Source of the DNA: Staphylococcus petrasii
GTDB lineage: Bacteria; Bacillota; Bacilli; Staphylococcales; Staphylococcaceae
Reading direction: 5' to 3'
DNA: 46,517 bases
Assembly (NCBI RefSeq): GCF_002902565.1
Contig: NZ_PPRC01000022.1
Location: 1 to 46,517 of the forward strand
Position numbers and translations under genes: made by a program. Below the pieces are notes generated by a model. It was not told the origin of the DNA, made no database searches, and was given only the letters and a program-made list of their open reading frames with translations. Below are positions 19,301-28,902 of the stretch, one piece after another; positions within the stretch are counted from its first letter, which is position 1, and every line of letters begins with the position of its first letter.

Positions 19301-20347
19301 ATGACGAACCAACGTAAATGGCTAACCATTACAAGTATAGTGGTGTTAATTGTGGGAGGATTGTTAGCGTGGAATTTATATTCACATTATCAACACACCC
19401 AAAAACAGAAAATTGCCCGGGAAAAGATAAAAGTCGATAATCCGAACGTCAAACTTTTTCAAAATATAACTTATAATACACATATACCAGGCAGTCAATT
19501 AGATATCATGACGCCTACTGACGTGGATAAAGATAGTAAATTGCCCGTTATCTTTTGGATGCATGGTGGTGGTTATGTAGCAGGAGATAAACAGTATAAG
19601 AATCCATTACTTTCACAAATTGTAGAACAAGGCTATGTAGTCGTTAACGTTAACTACGCTTTAGCGCCAAATTTTAAATATCCTACACCTTTAATACAAA
19701 TGAATGAAGCGGTACAATTTATTAAAAATAATAAAGAACATTTCCCGATAGACTTGGACCAAGTTGTAATAGGTGGAGATTCGGCTGGCGCGCAATTGAC
19801 AAGTCAATTTGTCGCAATGCAAACTAACCCACAGTTACGACAAGAAATGAATTTCAAACAACAATTTACACCAAACCAATTGAAAGGTGCTATCTTTTTT
19901 GGAGGATTTTATGACATGAAGACAGTTAGAGCGACGGAATTTCCTAGAATTCAAATGTTTATGCGCAGTTATACCGGGAAAAGCCGTTGGGAAACTGACT
20001 TTAAAAACATTTCTCAAATGTCTACCATTAATCAAGTCACTAAAGATTATCCAGCAACCTACTTATCAGTAGGCGATGCCGATCCATTCTATAGTCAAAA
20101 TATTGAGTTTTATCATAAACTGAAAGAAGAAAATGTGCCTGTTAGCACATTATTTTATGATGGTTCACATCATCTACATCATCAGTATCAATTTCATCTT
20201 GATAAACCAGAATCTAAAGAAAATATGAAACGGGTTCTTGAATTTTTAAGTCGTAATACGTCATCTTCTGGTGTTGAACAACAACAACAAGCACCACTAG
20301 ACGGTTCGACAAATTCAGATAGCCATTTCTCATTATCACCCTATTAA
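19301..20347 (+). CDS. Membrane-anchored alpha/beta-hydrolase (esterase/lipase, HSL type)
   Basis: A 348-aa protein with one N-terminal membrane helix (about residues 10-27) that leaves the catalytic domain outside the cell. It has the oxyanion-hole motif MHGGGYVAGD, the nucleophile elbow GGDSAGA, a catalytic aspartate in SVGDADPF and a histidine in DGSHHLHH, so the triad of the hormone-sensitive-lipase/BD-FAE group is complete. The tail is rich in Q, S and N. The start at 19301 was preferred over upstream in-frame codons because GAAAGG and GGGG precede it and the membrane helix follows at once. The substrate is unknown. Confidence 0.87.
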   Translation: MTNQRKWLTITSIVVLIVGGLLAWNLYSHYQHTQKQKIAREKIKVDNPNVKLFQNITYNTHIPGSQLDIMTPTDVDKDSKLPVIFWMHGGGYVAGDKQYKNPLLSQIVEQGYVVVNVNYALAPNFKYPTPLIQMNEAVQFIKNNKEHFPIDLDQVVIGGDSAGAQLTSQFVAMQTNPQLRQEMNFKQQFTPNQLKGAIFFGGFYDMKTVRATEFPRIQMFMRSYTGKSRWETDFKNISQMSTINQVTKDYPATYLSVGDADPFYSQNIEFYHKLKEENVPVSTLFYDGSHHLHHQYQFHLDKPESKENMKRVLEFLSRNTSSSGVEQQQQAPLDGSTNSDSHFSLSPY

Positions 20348-20354
20348 AAATAAC

Positions 20355-20405
20355 AATAAAAACGTCCTGAGAATTGAAGTCAATTCTTATCAGGACGTTT
20401 TTATT
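20355..20405. terminator. Bidirectional terminator between the esterase and GNAT genes
   Basis: A perfect 16-bp stem (20355-20370 with 20390-20405) plus an inner 6-bp stem (GAATTG/CAATTC) separates the two convergent genes. Confidence 0.93.
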
Positions 20406-20481
20406 GTAGCGGATGAATTAAATGAGTAACTAAAATTAATAAATATGACTATGATTAGCGTATAATATATACTGTAATTAT

Positions 20482-20988
20482 TCAGATAAGTAGCTTTGCC
20501 ATGACGTATTTATTGTAGTATTTGCCATCGATGTATAATTTGTCTTTAAGTTCGCCTTCAATATTAAAACCAGCACCTTTAAAAAGTTCAACAGCACGAT
20601 CATTTTCAGGAACAATTGAAGCTTCAAGACGTTTAATGTCGTGATTAATTGCCCAAGCCTCTACAGCATTGATAAGCGCTAAACCGACACCATGTTTTTG
20701 ATATAATTGACTGACGCCAAGTGTAATCACGGCTTCGTGTTTGGTACGCTCTAACTCTTCAGTGGTAACTAATGCAGAGCCTACTAATTGGTCATCTTGT
20801 TCGGCAACATATATCGTATTACGTGGAGAGGTAATAATGCGTTCTAGATAGTCGCTAACACTTGAAACACTTGGTGTGAATTCGCCAGGATTATATAGTG
20901 TATAGTCCGATTCATCATAGATTTTGCTAAGAAGTTTCATAAAGTCTTCAACGTCTTTGATACTGATTTCGCGAATGATATGAGCCAT
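20482..20988 (-). CDS. GNAT family N-acetyltransferase
   Basis: A 168-aa acetyltransferase of the GNAT fold, with the acetyl-CoA loop in LYQKHGVGLALINAVE (residues about 100-115) and the late motif VPENDRAVELFKGAGF. The substrate is unknown; the RimL-like layout allows protein or small-molecule acetylation. GGGAGG lies just upstream of the ATG at 20988, so the longer frame from 21003 is rejected because it would start inside the ribosome binding site. It is transcribed away from graX. Confidence 0.85.
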   Translation of the reverse strand: MAHIIREISIKDVEDFMKLLSKIYDESDYTLYNPGEFTPSVSSVSDYLERIITSPRNTIYVAEQDDQLVGSALVTTEELERTKHEAVITLGVSQLYQKHGVGLALINAVEAWAINHDIKRLEASIVPENDRAVELFKGAGFNIEGELKDKLYIDGKYYNKYVMAKLLI

Positions 20989-21013
20989 TTGGCTTCCTCC
21001 CAATATAATGCAT

Positions 21014-21072
21014 TTAAAGAGGATAGACCTTAAAATCTTTGTAATTAAATAGATTTAGGTCTTCCTCTTATC
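21014..21072 (-). promoter_or_regulatory. 5' hairpin of the GNAT transcript
   Basis: A nearly perfect inverted repeat (about 21016-21036 with 21052-21071) lies between the minus-strand TATAAT (about 21081-21086) and the gene. The transcript would start almost exactly at the hairpin, so it may protect the 5' end or act as an attenuator. It has no strong T run. Confidence 0.55.
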
Positions 21073-21150
21073 TCAAAGATTATTATACCAATATTTTTTG
21101 TATATACATATAATAAAAAAATTTTGAAAATAAAAGGAGTATTTCTAAAT

Positions 21151-22074
21151 ATGAAACCGAATGTATTATTAGCTGGCGGTAGTGGTTATATTGGTAAATA
21201 TATTAGTAATGCAATAGAAAATGATGTTAACTTATATGCATTGTCAAAGTACCCGAATACGAAAAAAGAACATAACGACCGCATACAGTGGTTGCAACGA
21301 GATATTTATAACTATGAAGATGTCGTAGCAGCTATGGAAGGGATGGACATCGCCGTTTATTATTTAGATCCGAATAAAAACTCTGCTAAATTAACTCAAG
21401 CAACGGCACGTGACTTAAATTTAATTGCCGCAGATAATTTTGCGCGAGCGGCAGCTAAACAAGGAGTTCATAAAATAGTGTATGTGAGCGGTAGTCGTTT
21501 CGACAGTGAAACGGTCCAACGTCTGGAAAGTTATGGCGTGCCAGTAGAAACAACAAATACCCAAATTAAACGACCTCATATTAACGTAGAATTGCAAGTA
21601 TCTAAGTATGATGATGTACGTACAGCGTTACGAATTATCTTGCCTAGAAAGTGGACATTAACGCACATAGTTGATTATTTCTTTACATGGCTTAATGAGA
21701 CACGTGGAACGTTGGTACATACGTATAAAAAAGATGATAATTATATTATTTATTCACGTAATAAGGCTAAGCCATTGTTAATTTTAAAGAAGATGGAAAA
21801 CGATAGTGGACTAGTTACATTACATCTTGTAGGCGGTTCAATGGTTAAACCTAATTTTAAAAAGCAAGGGAAGTTAGAATTTCGCCAAATTAAAAGCACG
21901 CGTCTCGTCATGGTTCATTTATACGATTACATTCCTAGATTATTCTGGCCAGTGTATTATTTTATTCAAGCGCCAATACAAGGTTTAATCATGAGAGGAT
22001 TTGAAATTGATTGTCGTATTAAACATTTCAATGGACGCGTCCAATCTGGAGAAAAAATGAAATATACAAAATGA
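21151..22074 (+). CDS. graX: GraX, accessory protein of the antimicrobial peptide response system
   Basis: A 307-aa protein with an N-terminal NAD(P)-binding Rossmann motif (LLAGGSGYIGKY) of the atypical short-chain dehydrogenase group. In S. aureus, GraX interacts with GraS and is needed for signalling; no enzymatic activity is established that I know of. The length equals S. aureus GraX. AAGGAG precedes the ATG at 21151. The in-frame TTG at 21124 has no support. It is the first gene of graX-graR-graS. Confidence 0.92.
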   Translation: MKPNVLLAGGSGYIGKYISNAIENDVNLYALSKYPNTKKEHNDRIQWLQRDIYNYEDVVAAMEGMDIAVYYLDPNKNSAKLTQATARDLNLIAADNFARAAAKQGVHKIVYVSGSRFDSETVQRLESYGVPVETTNTQIKRPHINVELQVSKYDDVRTALRIILPRKWTLTHIVDYFFTWLNETRGTLVHTYKKDDNYIIYSRNKAKPLLILKKMENDSGLVTLHLVGGSMVKPNFKKQGKLEFRQIKSTRLVMVHLYDYIPRLFWPVYYFIQAPIQGLIMRGFEIDCRIKHFNGRVQSGEKMKYTK

Positions 22075-22089
22075 TAAGGTGATAAAATC

Positions 22090-22764
22090 ATGCAAGTATT
22101 ATTAGTAGAAGATGATCAAACATTATTCCAAGAATTGAAGAAAGAATTAGAACATTGGGACTTCTTTGTAACAGGTATTAACGATTTCAGTGCAGTAATG
22201 GAAACATATGAAGAAGCTAAGCCAGAAATCGTCATTATGGACGTGCAATTACCTAAATATGACGGTTTTTACTGGTGCCGTAAAATTAGACAAGTATCTA
22301 ACGTACCTATCTTATTTTTATCTTCTCGAGATAATCCAATGGATCAAGTAATGAGTATGGAACTTGGCGCTGACGATTATATGCAAAAACCTTTCCATAC
22401 CAATGTACTAATTGCGAAATTACAAGCCATTTATCGACGTGTATATGAATTTGGTGCGGAAGAAAAGCGTACATTGAATTGGCAAGATACAATAGTTGAT
22501 TTATCTAAAGATAGTATTCAAAAAGGCGAGACGGTCATTTATTTGTCTAAAACAGAAATGATTATTTTAGAAATGCTTATTCAAAAACAAAATCAAATTG
22601 TTACGCGCGATACCTTAATTACAGCATTATGGGATGACGAAGCATTTGTCAGTGATAATACGCTAACTGTGAATGTTAACCGTTTAAGAAAGAAATTAGC
22701 TGACATCGAAATGGATACGCAAATTGAAACTAAAGTAGGCAAAGGTTACATGGCACATGAGTAA
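22090..22764 (+). CDS. graR: Response regulator GraR (ApsR)
   Basis: An OmpR-family response regulator, 224 aa, the exact family length. The receiver domain occupies residues 1-115 with the phosphoacceptor Asp51 (VIMDVQLP) and Lys101-type motif MQKPF. The winged-helix DNA-binding domain follows residue 125. GraR activates dlt, mprF and vraFG in response to cationic peptides. It follows graX by 15 bases, with AAGGTGA as ribosome binding site, and overlaps graS by eight bases. Confidence 0.95.
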   Translation: MQVLLVEDDQTLFQELKKELEHWDFFVTGINDFSAVMETYEEAKPEIVIMDVQLPKYDGFYWCRKIRQVSNVPILFLSSRDNPMDQVMSMELGADDYMQKPFHTNVLIAKLQAIYRRVYEFGAEEKRTLNWQDTIVDLSKDSIQKGETVIYLSKTEMIILEMLIQKQNQIVTRDTLITALWDDEAFVSDNTLTVNVNRLRKKLADIEMDTQIETKVGKGYMAHE

Positions 22765-23797
22765 TATTAAGTGGTTTTGGTTGTTTCTAAAAACACGAAG
22801 TAATTGGATATTTTGGATAGTATTTTTACATCTCATTTTATTAGGTATTGCTTATATTGATTACGATATTGCGATTCGCAGTGTAGCTTATATTGTATTG
22901 TTAAATCTTGGTTTAACGTGTATATTTCTTGTTTTTACTTTTCTAAAAGAAGTAAAAATATATCAACATTTGCACAATAATAAAGAAATTGAAGAAATTA
23001 AGCATAAAGAATTAGCAGAAAATCCATTTCAACAAGAAATGGTCGATTATTTGTATCGCAAATTAACGAATCAAAAAGAAAAAGTAGTGGAACAACAGCT
23101 TCACATACAAAATACAGAACAGTCATTAACTGAATTTGTGCATGATATTAAAACACCTGTTACAGCAATGAAGCTATTGATTGACCAAGAAGAAGATGTG
23201 GAACATAAAAAAGCATTATTGTACGAATGGGCGCGCATTAATGAATTATTAGATAAGCAACTTTATTTAACTCGATTAGAATCAAAAAATAAAGATATGT
23301 ACTTTGAATTAGTTCCTTTAAAGCGATTAGTAATTGATGAAATTCAATTAACACGCCATATTAGTCAAGCTAAGGGAATTGGCTATGATTTGAATTTTGA
23401 TATTACGCCTGAAGTCTATACAGACGTGAAATGGTGTCGCATGATGATACGTCAAATTTTATCAAATTCATTGAAATATTCTCAAAATCAAGACATTGTC
23501 ATTCGTTCTTTTAATCGCGAAGGATATGTAGCACTGGAAATTAAAGATTTCGGTAGAGGAATTAGTCATAAAGACTTACCACGTATATTTGAACGCGGAT
23601 TTACTTCTACAGCGAATCGTAATGAAACCACATCGTCTGGTATAGGTTTGTACTTAGTTGATAGCGTGAAACAACAGTTAGGAATTGATGTGGAAGTAAC
23701 ATCTACCGTCGGCGAAGGAACTACTTTTGTGTTAACTTTTCCTAAGCAAAATGAAATCACAGAACGTATGGGTCAAGTGACAACACTGTCATATTAA
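22757..23797 (+). CDS. graS: Intramembrane-sensing histidine kinase GraS (ApsS)
   Basis: A 346-aa sensor kinase with two membrane helices (about 15-33 and 43-62) joined by a very short outer loop, then a kinase core with the phosphorylated His129 (FVHDIKTPV), N-box ([10 protein letters not shown]), and G boxes ([17 protein letters not shown]). In S. aureus the loop residues Asp35, Asp37 and Asp41 are important for sensing cationic peptides. Here Asp35 and Asp37 are present, but residue 41 is Arg and residue 39 is Ala. The loop reads DYDIAIRSV. Confidence 0.94.
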   Translation: MSNIKWFWLFLKTRSNWIFWIVFLHLILLGIAYIDYDIAIRSVAYIVLLNLGLTCIFLVFTFLKEVKIYQHLHNNKEIEEIKHKELAENPFQQEMVDYLYRKLTNQKEKVVEQQLHIQNTEQSLTEFVHDIKTPVTAMKLLIDQEEDVEHKKALLYEWARINELLDKQLYLTRLESKNKDMYFELVPLKRLVIDEIQLTRHISQAKGIGYDLNFDITPEVYTDVKWCRMMIRQILSNSLKYSQNQDIVIRSFNREGYVALEIKDFGRGISHKDLPRIFERGFTSTANRNETTSSGIGLYLVDSVKQQLGIDVEVTSTVGEGTTFVLTFPKQNEITERMGQVTTLSY

Positions 23798-23922
23798 ATG
23801 CGTGATTTGTTATTTCATCTTCATTTCTATTATTACTTTAGAGGCTATAATAAAACTGACTAAACTAGTACGAAATACATTAACAATGTTGAATATAGAG
23901 AAGAATGAGGTGAATCATCCAG

Positions 23923-24684
23923 TTGACAATATTAGAGGCGAAACAAGTAACAAAGACATATGGCACGAAACAAACGGCGCAAGAAGTACTAAAAGGCATT
24001 GATTTAGTCATTGAGGAAGGCGAGTTCGTGTCTATTATGGGACCGTCTGGTTCAGGTAAAACGACTTTATTAAATGTATTAAGTTCGATTGACTATTTGA
24101 CTCACGGCTCGGTTATATTAGGAGACCAACAATTAGAAAAATTATCGAATAAAGCATTATCTGAAATTAGAAAGAAAGATATAGGATTTATCTTTCAAGA
24201 GTATAACTTATTGCATACCTTAACAGTTAAAGAGAATATTATGTTGCCGTTGTCGGTTCAGAAACTGAGTAAGCAAGAAATGAATGAACGATATGAACGC
24301 ATTACAAAAAGGCTTAACATTTTTGATATTAGTAATAAATATCCTTCAGAAATATCTGGTGGACAGCGTCAACGTACGTCAGCGGCGCGTGCATTTATCA
24401 CACATCCAAAGATTATCTTTGCTGATGAGCCAACTGGAGCATTAGATTCCAAAAATACGCGAGATTTGTTGCAACGTTTCCAAATGATCAACGAATTATA
24501 TAATGCAACGATTGTCATGGTGACACATGATCCTTTAGCGGCAAGTTTCTCTAATCGTGTCGTTATGTTGAAAGATGGGCAAGTGTTCACGCAATTGTAT
24601 CAAGGTGAAGATGATAGTCAAACCTTCCATAAAGAGATTTTACGTGCTCAAAGTATTTTAGGTGGCATGGTCTATGAGTTTTAG
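23923..24684 (+). CDS. vraF: ABC transporter ATPase VraF
   Basis: The ATPase of the VraFG transporter, which works with GraXRS to sense and resist cationic antimicrobial peptides. It is 253 aa with Walker A GPSGSGKTT, signature ISGGQRQRTSAARA, Walker B IIFADEPT and switch H in VTHDP. It is of the MacB/BceA-type ATPase class. It starts at a TTG, supported by GAGGTGA at 23908-23914. A 125-base gap from graS includes a TATAAT near 23846, so vraFG probably has its own promoter, as in S. aureus. Confidence 0.94.
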   Translation: MTILEAKQVTKTYGTKQTAQEVLKGIDLVIEEGEFVSIMGPSGSGKTTLLNVLSSIDYLTHGSVILGDQQLEKLSNKALSEIRKKDIGFIFQEYNLLHTLTVKENIMLPLSVQKLSKQEMNERYERITKRLNIFDISNKYPSEISGGQRQRTSAARAFITHPKIIFADEPTGALDSKNTRDLLQRFQMINELYNATIVMVTHDPLAASFSNRVVMLKDGQVFTQLYQGEDDSQTFHKEILRAQSILGGMVYEF

Positions 24685-26563
24685 TCATATTATATGGAAG
24701 AATTTTAAGCAAAACGTAACGCATTATGCCATTTATCTCTTCTCACTCATTCTTAGTATTGTGTTGTTTTTCAGTTTTATTACTATTAAGTATGTTCATA
24801 ATTTACATATACATCAATCACTATCAATGGTACGAGAAGGCTCTCAGATTGGGAGTTATTTTCTATTTATTATTATTATCGTTTTTATTATCTATACCAA
24901 CATGTTGTTTATAAAGCGACGAAGTTATGAATTTGGGCTTTTACAGACAATCGGTTTAGATAAAAAGCGTATCATTTACATGTTAATGCTAGAACAAATA
25001 TTTATCTTTTTACTTACTGCTATTTTAGGTATTGGGATAGGTATTTTAGGATCTAAGATTTTATTAATGATTGTATTGAAAATTTTAGGCATACATACTT
25101 CAGTATCCATTGTCTTTAGTTTTCAAGCCATTGGCCAAACGTTATTAATTTTAGTGATGGCTTACCTTTTAATTATCATACAAGCTTGGATATATTTAAC
25201 TAAGCATTCCATTCAGAGTTTAATGAAAGCGTACGAAAATAAAGATGAAAACCAAGTGACGCTCACTATTAGTGAAATTATTTTAGGAATATTGGGAATC
25301 GTTTTAATTCTCGCAGGTTATTATTTATCAACGCGCTTCTTTGATTTAATAGATAATATTTTTATACCTTTCATTATTCTATTTCTTACAGTTATCGGTG
25401 CTTATTTCTTCTTCAGAAGTACCGTTTCGCTCATATTAAAGATGATTAAGCGTTTTAAAGGTGGAAATGTCAGTGTGAATGATGTTATTTTTCCATCGTC
25501 ACTAATGTTTCGTATTCGAAAGAATGCATTCTCACTAACAGTTTTGGCAGTTATTTCTGCAATTACAGTCTCTGTACTGTGCTTTGTGGCGCTTAGTCGA
25601 AGTTCTTTAAACAATGAAGTGCTTTTAGAGTCACCTCATGAAGTGACATTGAAAAATGCGAATATAGCAAATGAACTTGGAATTGAATTAGAGCGCCATC
25701 ACATCAATTATAATTATGACTTTAAAGAAGTAGTTTATTCTCAATTATATAAAGACCATTTGTTTGATGTGAGCCCAGGTAAACCCTATGCCGTAACGGT
25801 TACTAGTGACAAATATTTTTCTAATATTTCTTTAGAAAAAGGGCAAGCCACGCTACTCATACCTAAAGGGGTAGCACACGGGTTGATGCAACATAGAGCT
25901 CATGGAACAGCAGTAATAGGTACTAAGAAACACAACGTTAAAATTAAACTGAATAATGTAGTAAAGAAAATCTACTTTGAAGAAGATGTGGATTTGGGTG
26001 GACCTACATTAGTTCTAAATCATGATGAATATGATTATCTTAAAGCACATTCAAAAAGTAAGAATGTGGTGTCGCAATATGGGTTTGATTTAAAACATAA
26101 CAAGGATCTTCCTAAATTAGAACGAATAGTGAGTAATTTGAATAAGGATGTTCAAACAAGAAGCCAAGTCGTAAGTGAAATATCTAGTTTAACTGGTATT
26201 TTATTATTCGTTTCATCATTCTTAGGTGTCGCTTTCTTAATTGCGACAGGATGTATTATTTATATTAAGCAAATTGATGAAACTGAAGATGATCTAGAAA
26301 ATTATTCAGTGCTACGTAAATTAGGCTTTACCCAAAAAGATATGGCGCAAGGCTTAAAATTAAAAGTGGCGTTTAACTTCGGTTTACCATTAATTATTGC
26401 ATTGTTACATGCCTATTTTGCTGCTTTAGTATTTATGAAATTGATTGGATTCGGTAATCAAAAACCTATATTTGTAGTTATGGTAATTTATACAATCATT
26501 TATAGTATTTTCGCAATTATTGCTTATAACCATTCTAAGCGAACAATTAATCACTCAATTTAG
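24674..26563 (+). CDS. vraG: ABC transporter permease VraG
   Basis: A BceB-type permease, 629 aa (the length of S. aureus VraG), with ten membrane helices and a large outer domain of roughly 200 residues between helices 7 and 8 (about residues 305-515). Such permeases act as peptide sensors that drive the partner kinase. The ATG at 24674 overlaps the vraF end by 11 bases and has AGGTGG eight bases upstream. An in-frame GTG at 24662 is less suited. A small 7-bp hairpin overlaps the stop codon (26554-26573). Confidence 0.94.
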   Translation: MSFSHIIWKNFKQNVTHYAIYLFSLILSIVLFFSFITIKYVHNLHIHQSLSMVREGSQIGSYFLFIIIIVFIIYTNMLFIKRRSYEFGLLQTIGLDKKRIIYMLMLEQIFIFLLTAILGIGIGILGSKILLMIVLKILGIHTSVSIVFSFQAIGQTLLILVMAYLLIIIQAWIYLTKHSIQSLMKAYENKDENQVTLTISEIILGILGIVLILAGYYLSTRFFDLIDNIFIPFIILFLTVIGAYFFFRSTVSLILKMIKRFKGGNVSVNDVIFPSSLMFRIRKNAFSLTVLAVISAITVSVLCFVALSRSSLNNEVLLESPHEVTLKNANIANELGIELERHHINYNYDFKEVVYSQLYKDHLFDVSPGKPYAVTVTSDKYFSNISLEKGQATLLIPKGVAHGLMQHRAHGTAVIGTKKHNVKIKLNNVVKKIYFEEDVDLGGPTLVLNHDEYDYLKAHSKSKNVVSQYGFDLKHNKDLPKLERIVSNLNKDVQTRSQVVSEISSLTGILLFVSSFLGVAFLIATGCIIYIKQIDETEDDLENYSVLRKLGFTQKDMAQGLKLKVAFNFGLPLIIALLHAYFAALVFMKLIGFGNQKPIFVVMVIYTIIYSIFAIIAYNHSKRTINHSI

Positions 26564-26588
26564 AAAAATTGAGCTAATATTTTCTGTT

Positions 26589-26605
26589 TGTAAAGAATTT
26601 GTAAA
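26589..26605. promoter_or_regulatory. Pho-box-like direct repeat, distal, upstream of pitR
   Basis: TGTAAA repeats with a 5-base gap (11-base period), the reverse-oriented form of a PhoP-type box. A further TGTAAA lies at 26620-26625. Confidence 0.4.
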
Positions 26606-26696
26606 TGTAATTGTGGATATGTAAATTTTGTGATATTTTCAAGTAGGGACAAATTCAGTATTAGAGTCTTACATTTAAAAAAAGTAAAACATTATA

Positions 26697-26728
26697 TTTA
26701 CATAAAATTTACAAATTTTCAGAAATGG
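26697..26728. promoter_or_regulatory. Pho-box-like repeat and CodY-like box upstream of pitR
   Basis: TTTACA, five bases, TTTACA (26697-26713) has the 11-base period of Bacillus-type PhoP boxes. Next to it, 26714-26728 matches the CodY consensus at 12 of 15 positions. Both are about 110-140 bases upstream of the pitR start. Confidence 0.4.
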
Positions 26729-26835
26729 ACATTTGAAAGTTCTTATCGTAAATGTATTCTGTATATTAAATTGTCTTACAACGAATAAAAATTAACGATG
26801 TGGTTGGCAACAATCGCTAAATTGGAGGCTTTATA

Positions 26836-27453
26836 ATGTTTACTAAGAAAAAGGATAAGTTCATGGTTCAATTAGAAGAAATGGTATTTAACTTGGATCG
26901 TGCAGCAGTTGAATTCGGGAAAATGGATTTCAATACGCATTTAGATTTAAAAGCTTATTCTGACAATATCAAAACATACGAGTCACATGGTGACGAACTT
27001 ATGCATCAAGTTATTACAGATTTAAACCAAACATTTATTACACCAATCGAACGTGAAGATATCTTATCTTTATGTAACGCTATCGATGATGTACTTGACG
27101 CTATGGAAGTAACAGCTGGCATGTTTGAAATGTATTCAATTGAATACACTGATGAATATATGGCTGAATTTGTAGAAAACATCCAAAAAGCAGTAGCGGA
27201 AATGAAATTAGCTGTTGGATTATTAGTTGATAAAAAATTATCTCACATGCGTATTCATTCTATTAATATTAAAGAATTTGAAACAAACTGTGACGGTATC
27301 TTAAGACAATCAATTAAACACATTTTCAATAGTGAAACAGATCCAATCACATTAATTAAAATAAAAGATATTTATGAAAGCATGGAAAAAATAGCAGATA
27401 AATGTCAAGTTGTAGCAAATAACTTTGAAACGATTATTATGAAAAATAGCTAA
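26836..27453 (+). CDS. pitR: DUF47 family PitR-type protein, phosphate transport accessory
   Basis: A 205-aa, all-helical DUF47/PhoU-like protein that accompanies Pit phosphate transporters and is thought to regulate them. It opens with a lysine-rich start, then long amphipathic helices (AAVEFGKMDFNTHLDLKAYS). No membrane helix is present. TTGGAGG precedes the ATG. It lies 14 bases upstream of pitA, so the two are one operon. Confidence 0.9.
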   Translation: MFTKKKDKFMVQLEEMVFNLDRAAVEFGKMDFNTHLDLKAYSDNIKTYESHGDELMHQVITDLNQTFITPIEREDILSLCNAIDDVLDAMEVTAGMFEMYSIEYTDEYMAEFVENIQKAVAEMKLAVGLLVDKKLSHMRIHSINIKEFETNCDGILRQSIKHIFNSETDPITLIKIKDIYESMEKIADKCQVVANNFETIIMKNS

Positions 27454-27467
27454 GGGAGTTTTAATTT

Positions 27468-28472
27468 ATGGATTATGTACTAATTATCACTATAGCTATC
27501 GTTGTATTTTCTTTAATCTTTGACTTTATCAATGGTTTCCATGATACAGCCAATGCGATTGCTACAGCAGTATCTACACGTGCATTAACGCCAAGAACTG
27601 CAATTTTATTAGCAGCGATTATGAACTTCGTCGGTGCCTTAACTTTCACTGGCGTAGCTGGTACCATTACTAAAGATATTGTAGATCCATTCAAATTGCA
27701 CCATGGTTTAGTTGTAGTATTAGCAGCAATTTTGGCAGCAATTGTATGGAACTTAGTGACTTGGCTTTATGGTATTCCTAGTTCTTCATCACATGCATTA
27801 ATCGGTTCAATAGCAGGTGCTGCTATCGCCGCTGAAGGATTTGGAGCACTTCACTATCAAGGTTTCACTAAAATTATTATCGTATTAATTGTTTCACCAA
27901 TTATCGCGTTCTGTGTTGGTTTTATTATGTATACTTTAGTAAAAATCATTTTCAAGAATGCGAATTTAACGAGAGCAAATCGTAATTTCCGTTTCTTCCA
28001 AGTATTTACTGCGGCATTACAATCATTCTCTCACGGTACGAATGATGCGCAAAAATCAATGGGTATTATTACATTAGCCTTGATCGTAGCAAATATACAA
28101 GATGGTTCGAATGTTGAACCTGAACTTTGGGTTAAAATAGCCTGTGCGACTGCCATGGGTCTTGGTACTGCCATTGGTGGTTGGAAGATTATTAAAACAG
28201 TTGGTGGAAACATCATGAAAATCCGTCCAGCTAATGGTGCAGCTGCTGACTTATCATCAGCATTAACAATTTTTGTAGCTTCATCATTACACTTCCCATT
28301 ATCAACAACACACGTTGTATCTTCATCAATCCTTGGTGTAGGGGCTTCTAACCGTGCAAAAGGTGTAAAATGGAGTACAGCACAACGTATGATCATTACT
28401 TGGATTATCACATTACCAATTTCTGCGCTATTAGCAGCAGTTATATTCTGGATAATGAGTATCTTCTTATAA
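27468..28472 (+). CDS. pitA: Low-affinity inorganic phosphate transporter PitA
   Basis: A 334-aa PHO4/PiT-family permease with about ten membrane helices that imports metal-phosphate using the proton gradient. The two inverted family signatures are visible: NGFHDTANAIATAVSTRAL (residues 22-40) and FSHGTNDAQKSMG near 186, each followed by the SSSHALIG or STTHVVSSS half-motif. AAGGGAG precedes the ATG. It ends at a strong terminator. Confidence 0.93.
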   Translation: MDYVLIITIAIVVFSLIFDFINGFHDTANAIATAVSTRALTPRTAILLAAIMNFVGALTFTGVAGTITKDIVDPFKLHHGLVVVLAAILAAIVWNLVTWLYGIPSSSSHALIGSIAGAAIAAEGFGALHYQGFTKIIIVLIVSPIIAFCVGFIMYTLVKIIFKNANLTRANRNFRFFQVFTAALQSFSHGTNDAQKSMGIITLALIVANIQDGSNVEPELWVKIACATAMGLGTAIGGWKIIKTVGGNIMKIRPANGAAADLSSALTIFVASSLHFPLSTTHVVSSSILGVGASNRAKGVKWSTAQRMIITWIITLPISALLAAVIFWIMSIFL

Positions 28473-28508
28473 AAATCGATTCAAAATAGCTACATACAAT
28501 ATATAATT

Positions 28509-28564
28509 AAAAATCCTAGTATACTAAGTCATCTCAACAGATGAGAGTATACTAGGATTTTTTG
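28509..28564 (+). terminator. Terminator after pitA
   Basis: A perfect 17-bp stem (28509-28525 with 28546-28562), with a small nested stem in the loop, then TTTT. Confidence 0.93.
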
Positions 28565-28630
28565 TTTGGCTATAAATATAGAAAATGTATTTTTTGAAAG
28601 AAAAACTATAGTATTAAAGTATTTAAATCA

Positions 28631-28714
28631 GTGGTTCCAAAATGGATAACGAAGTGTGGGGCCCCAGCAAAGAGACTTTCGCATAGAAAGTCTACAAACA
28701 AAGCAAGCTGGGGA
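28631..28714. repeat. STAR-like hairpin unit with GGGGCCCC core
   Basis: GTGGGGCCCCAGC at about 28655-28667 resembles the staphylococcal STAR-type repeat core. CCCCAGC pairs with GCTGGGG about 45 bases on, enclosing a second hairpin GACTTTC/GAAAGTC. Its left flank (28631-28657) matches 22 of 27 bases at 28766-28792, so it shares an end with the next unit. Confidence 0.6.
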
Positions 28715-28739
28715 TAATGAGGGAGCAGGTTATCAATGT

Positions 28740-28763
28740 ACGTAAGTGTTCAAACACTTACGT
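28740..28763. repeat. 11-bp perfect palindrome
   Basis: ACGTAAGTGTT at 28740-28750 pairs with AACACTTACGT at 28753-28763 with a 2-base gap. It separates the two repeat units. Confidence 0.85.
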
Positions 28764-28764
28764 A

Positions 28765-28902
28765 AGTAGTTCTAAGATAGATTACGAAGTGTAGTTGTGA
28801 AGACTCCTAGGGGAGCAGTGCTAGTCGAAGACTACAGGCTGAGACAGCACCCCTGGAAAGCGACACAACTTAAACGAGTAAACATCTATCTAAGAACTAC
28901 TT
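28765..28902. repeat. 138-bp structured element with terminal inverted repeats
   Basis: The ends form a 19-bp inverted repeat with one mismatch (28765-28783 with about 28883-28901). Inside are AGTTGTG/CACAACT (near 28793 and 28864) and AGGGG...CCCCT pairs, giving a long folded arm. No reading frame of note is inside. It looks like a small non-autonomous repeat or a structured RNA. Confidence 0.65.

Noticed and set aside
23802..24002. 66-codon frame overlapping the start of vraF
   Set aside because: It overlaps vraF out of frame, and the graS-vraF gap is better explained as a promoter region.
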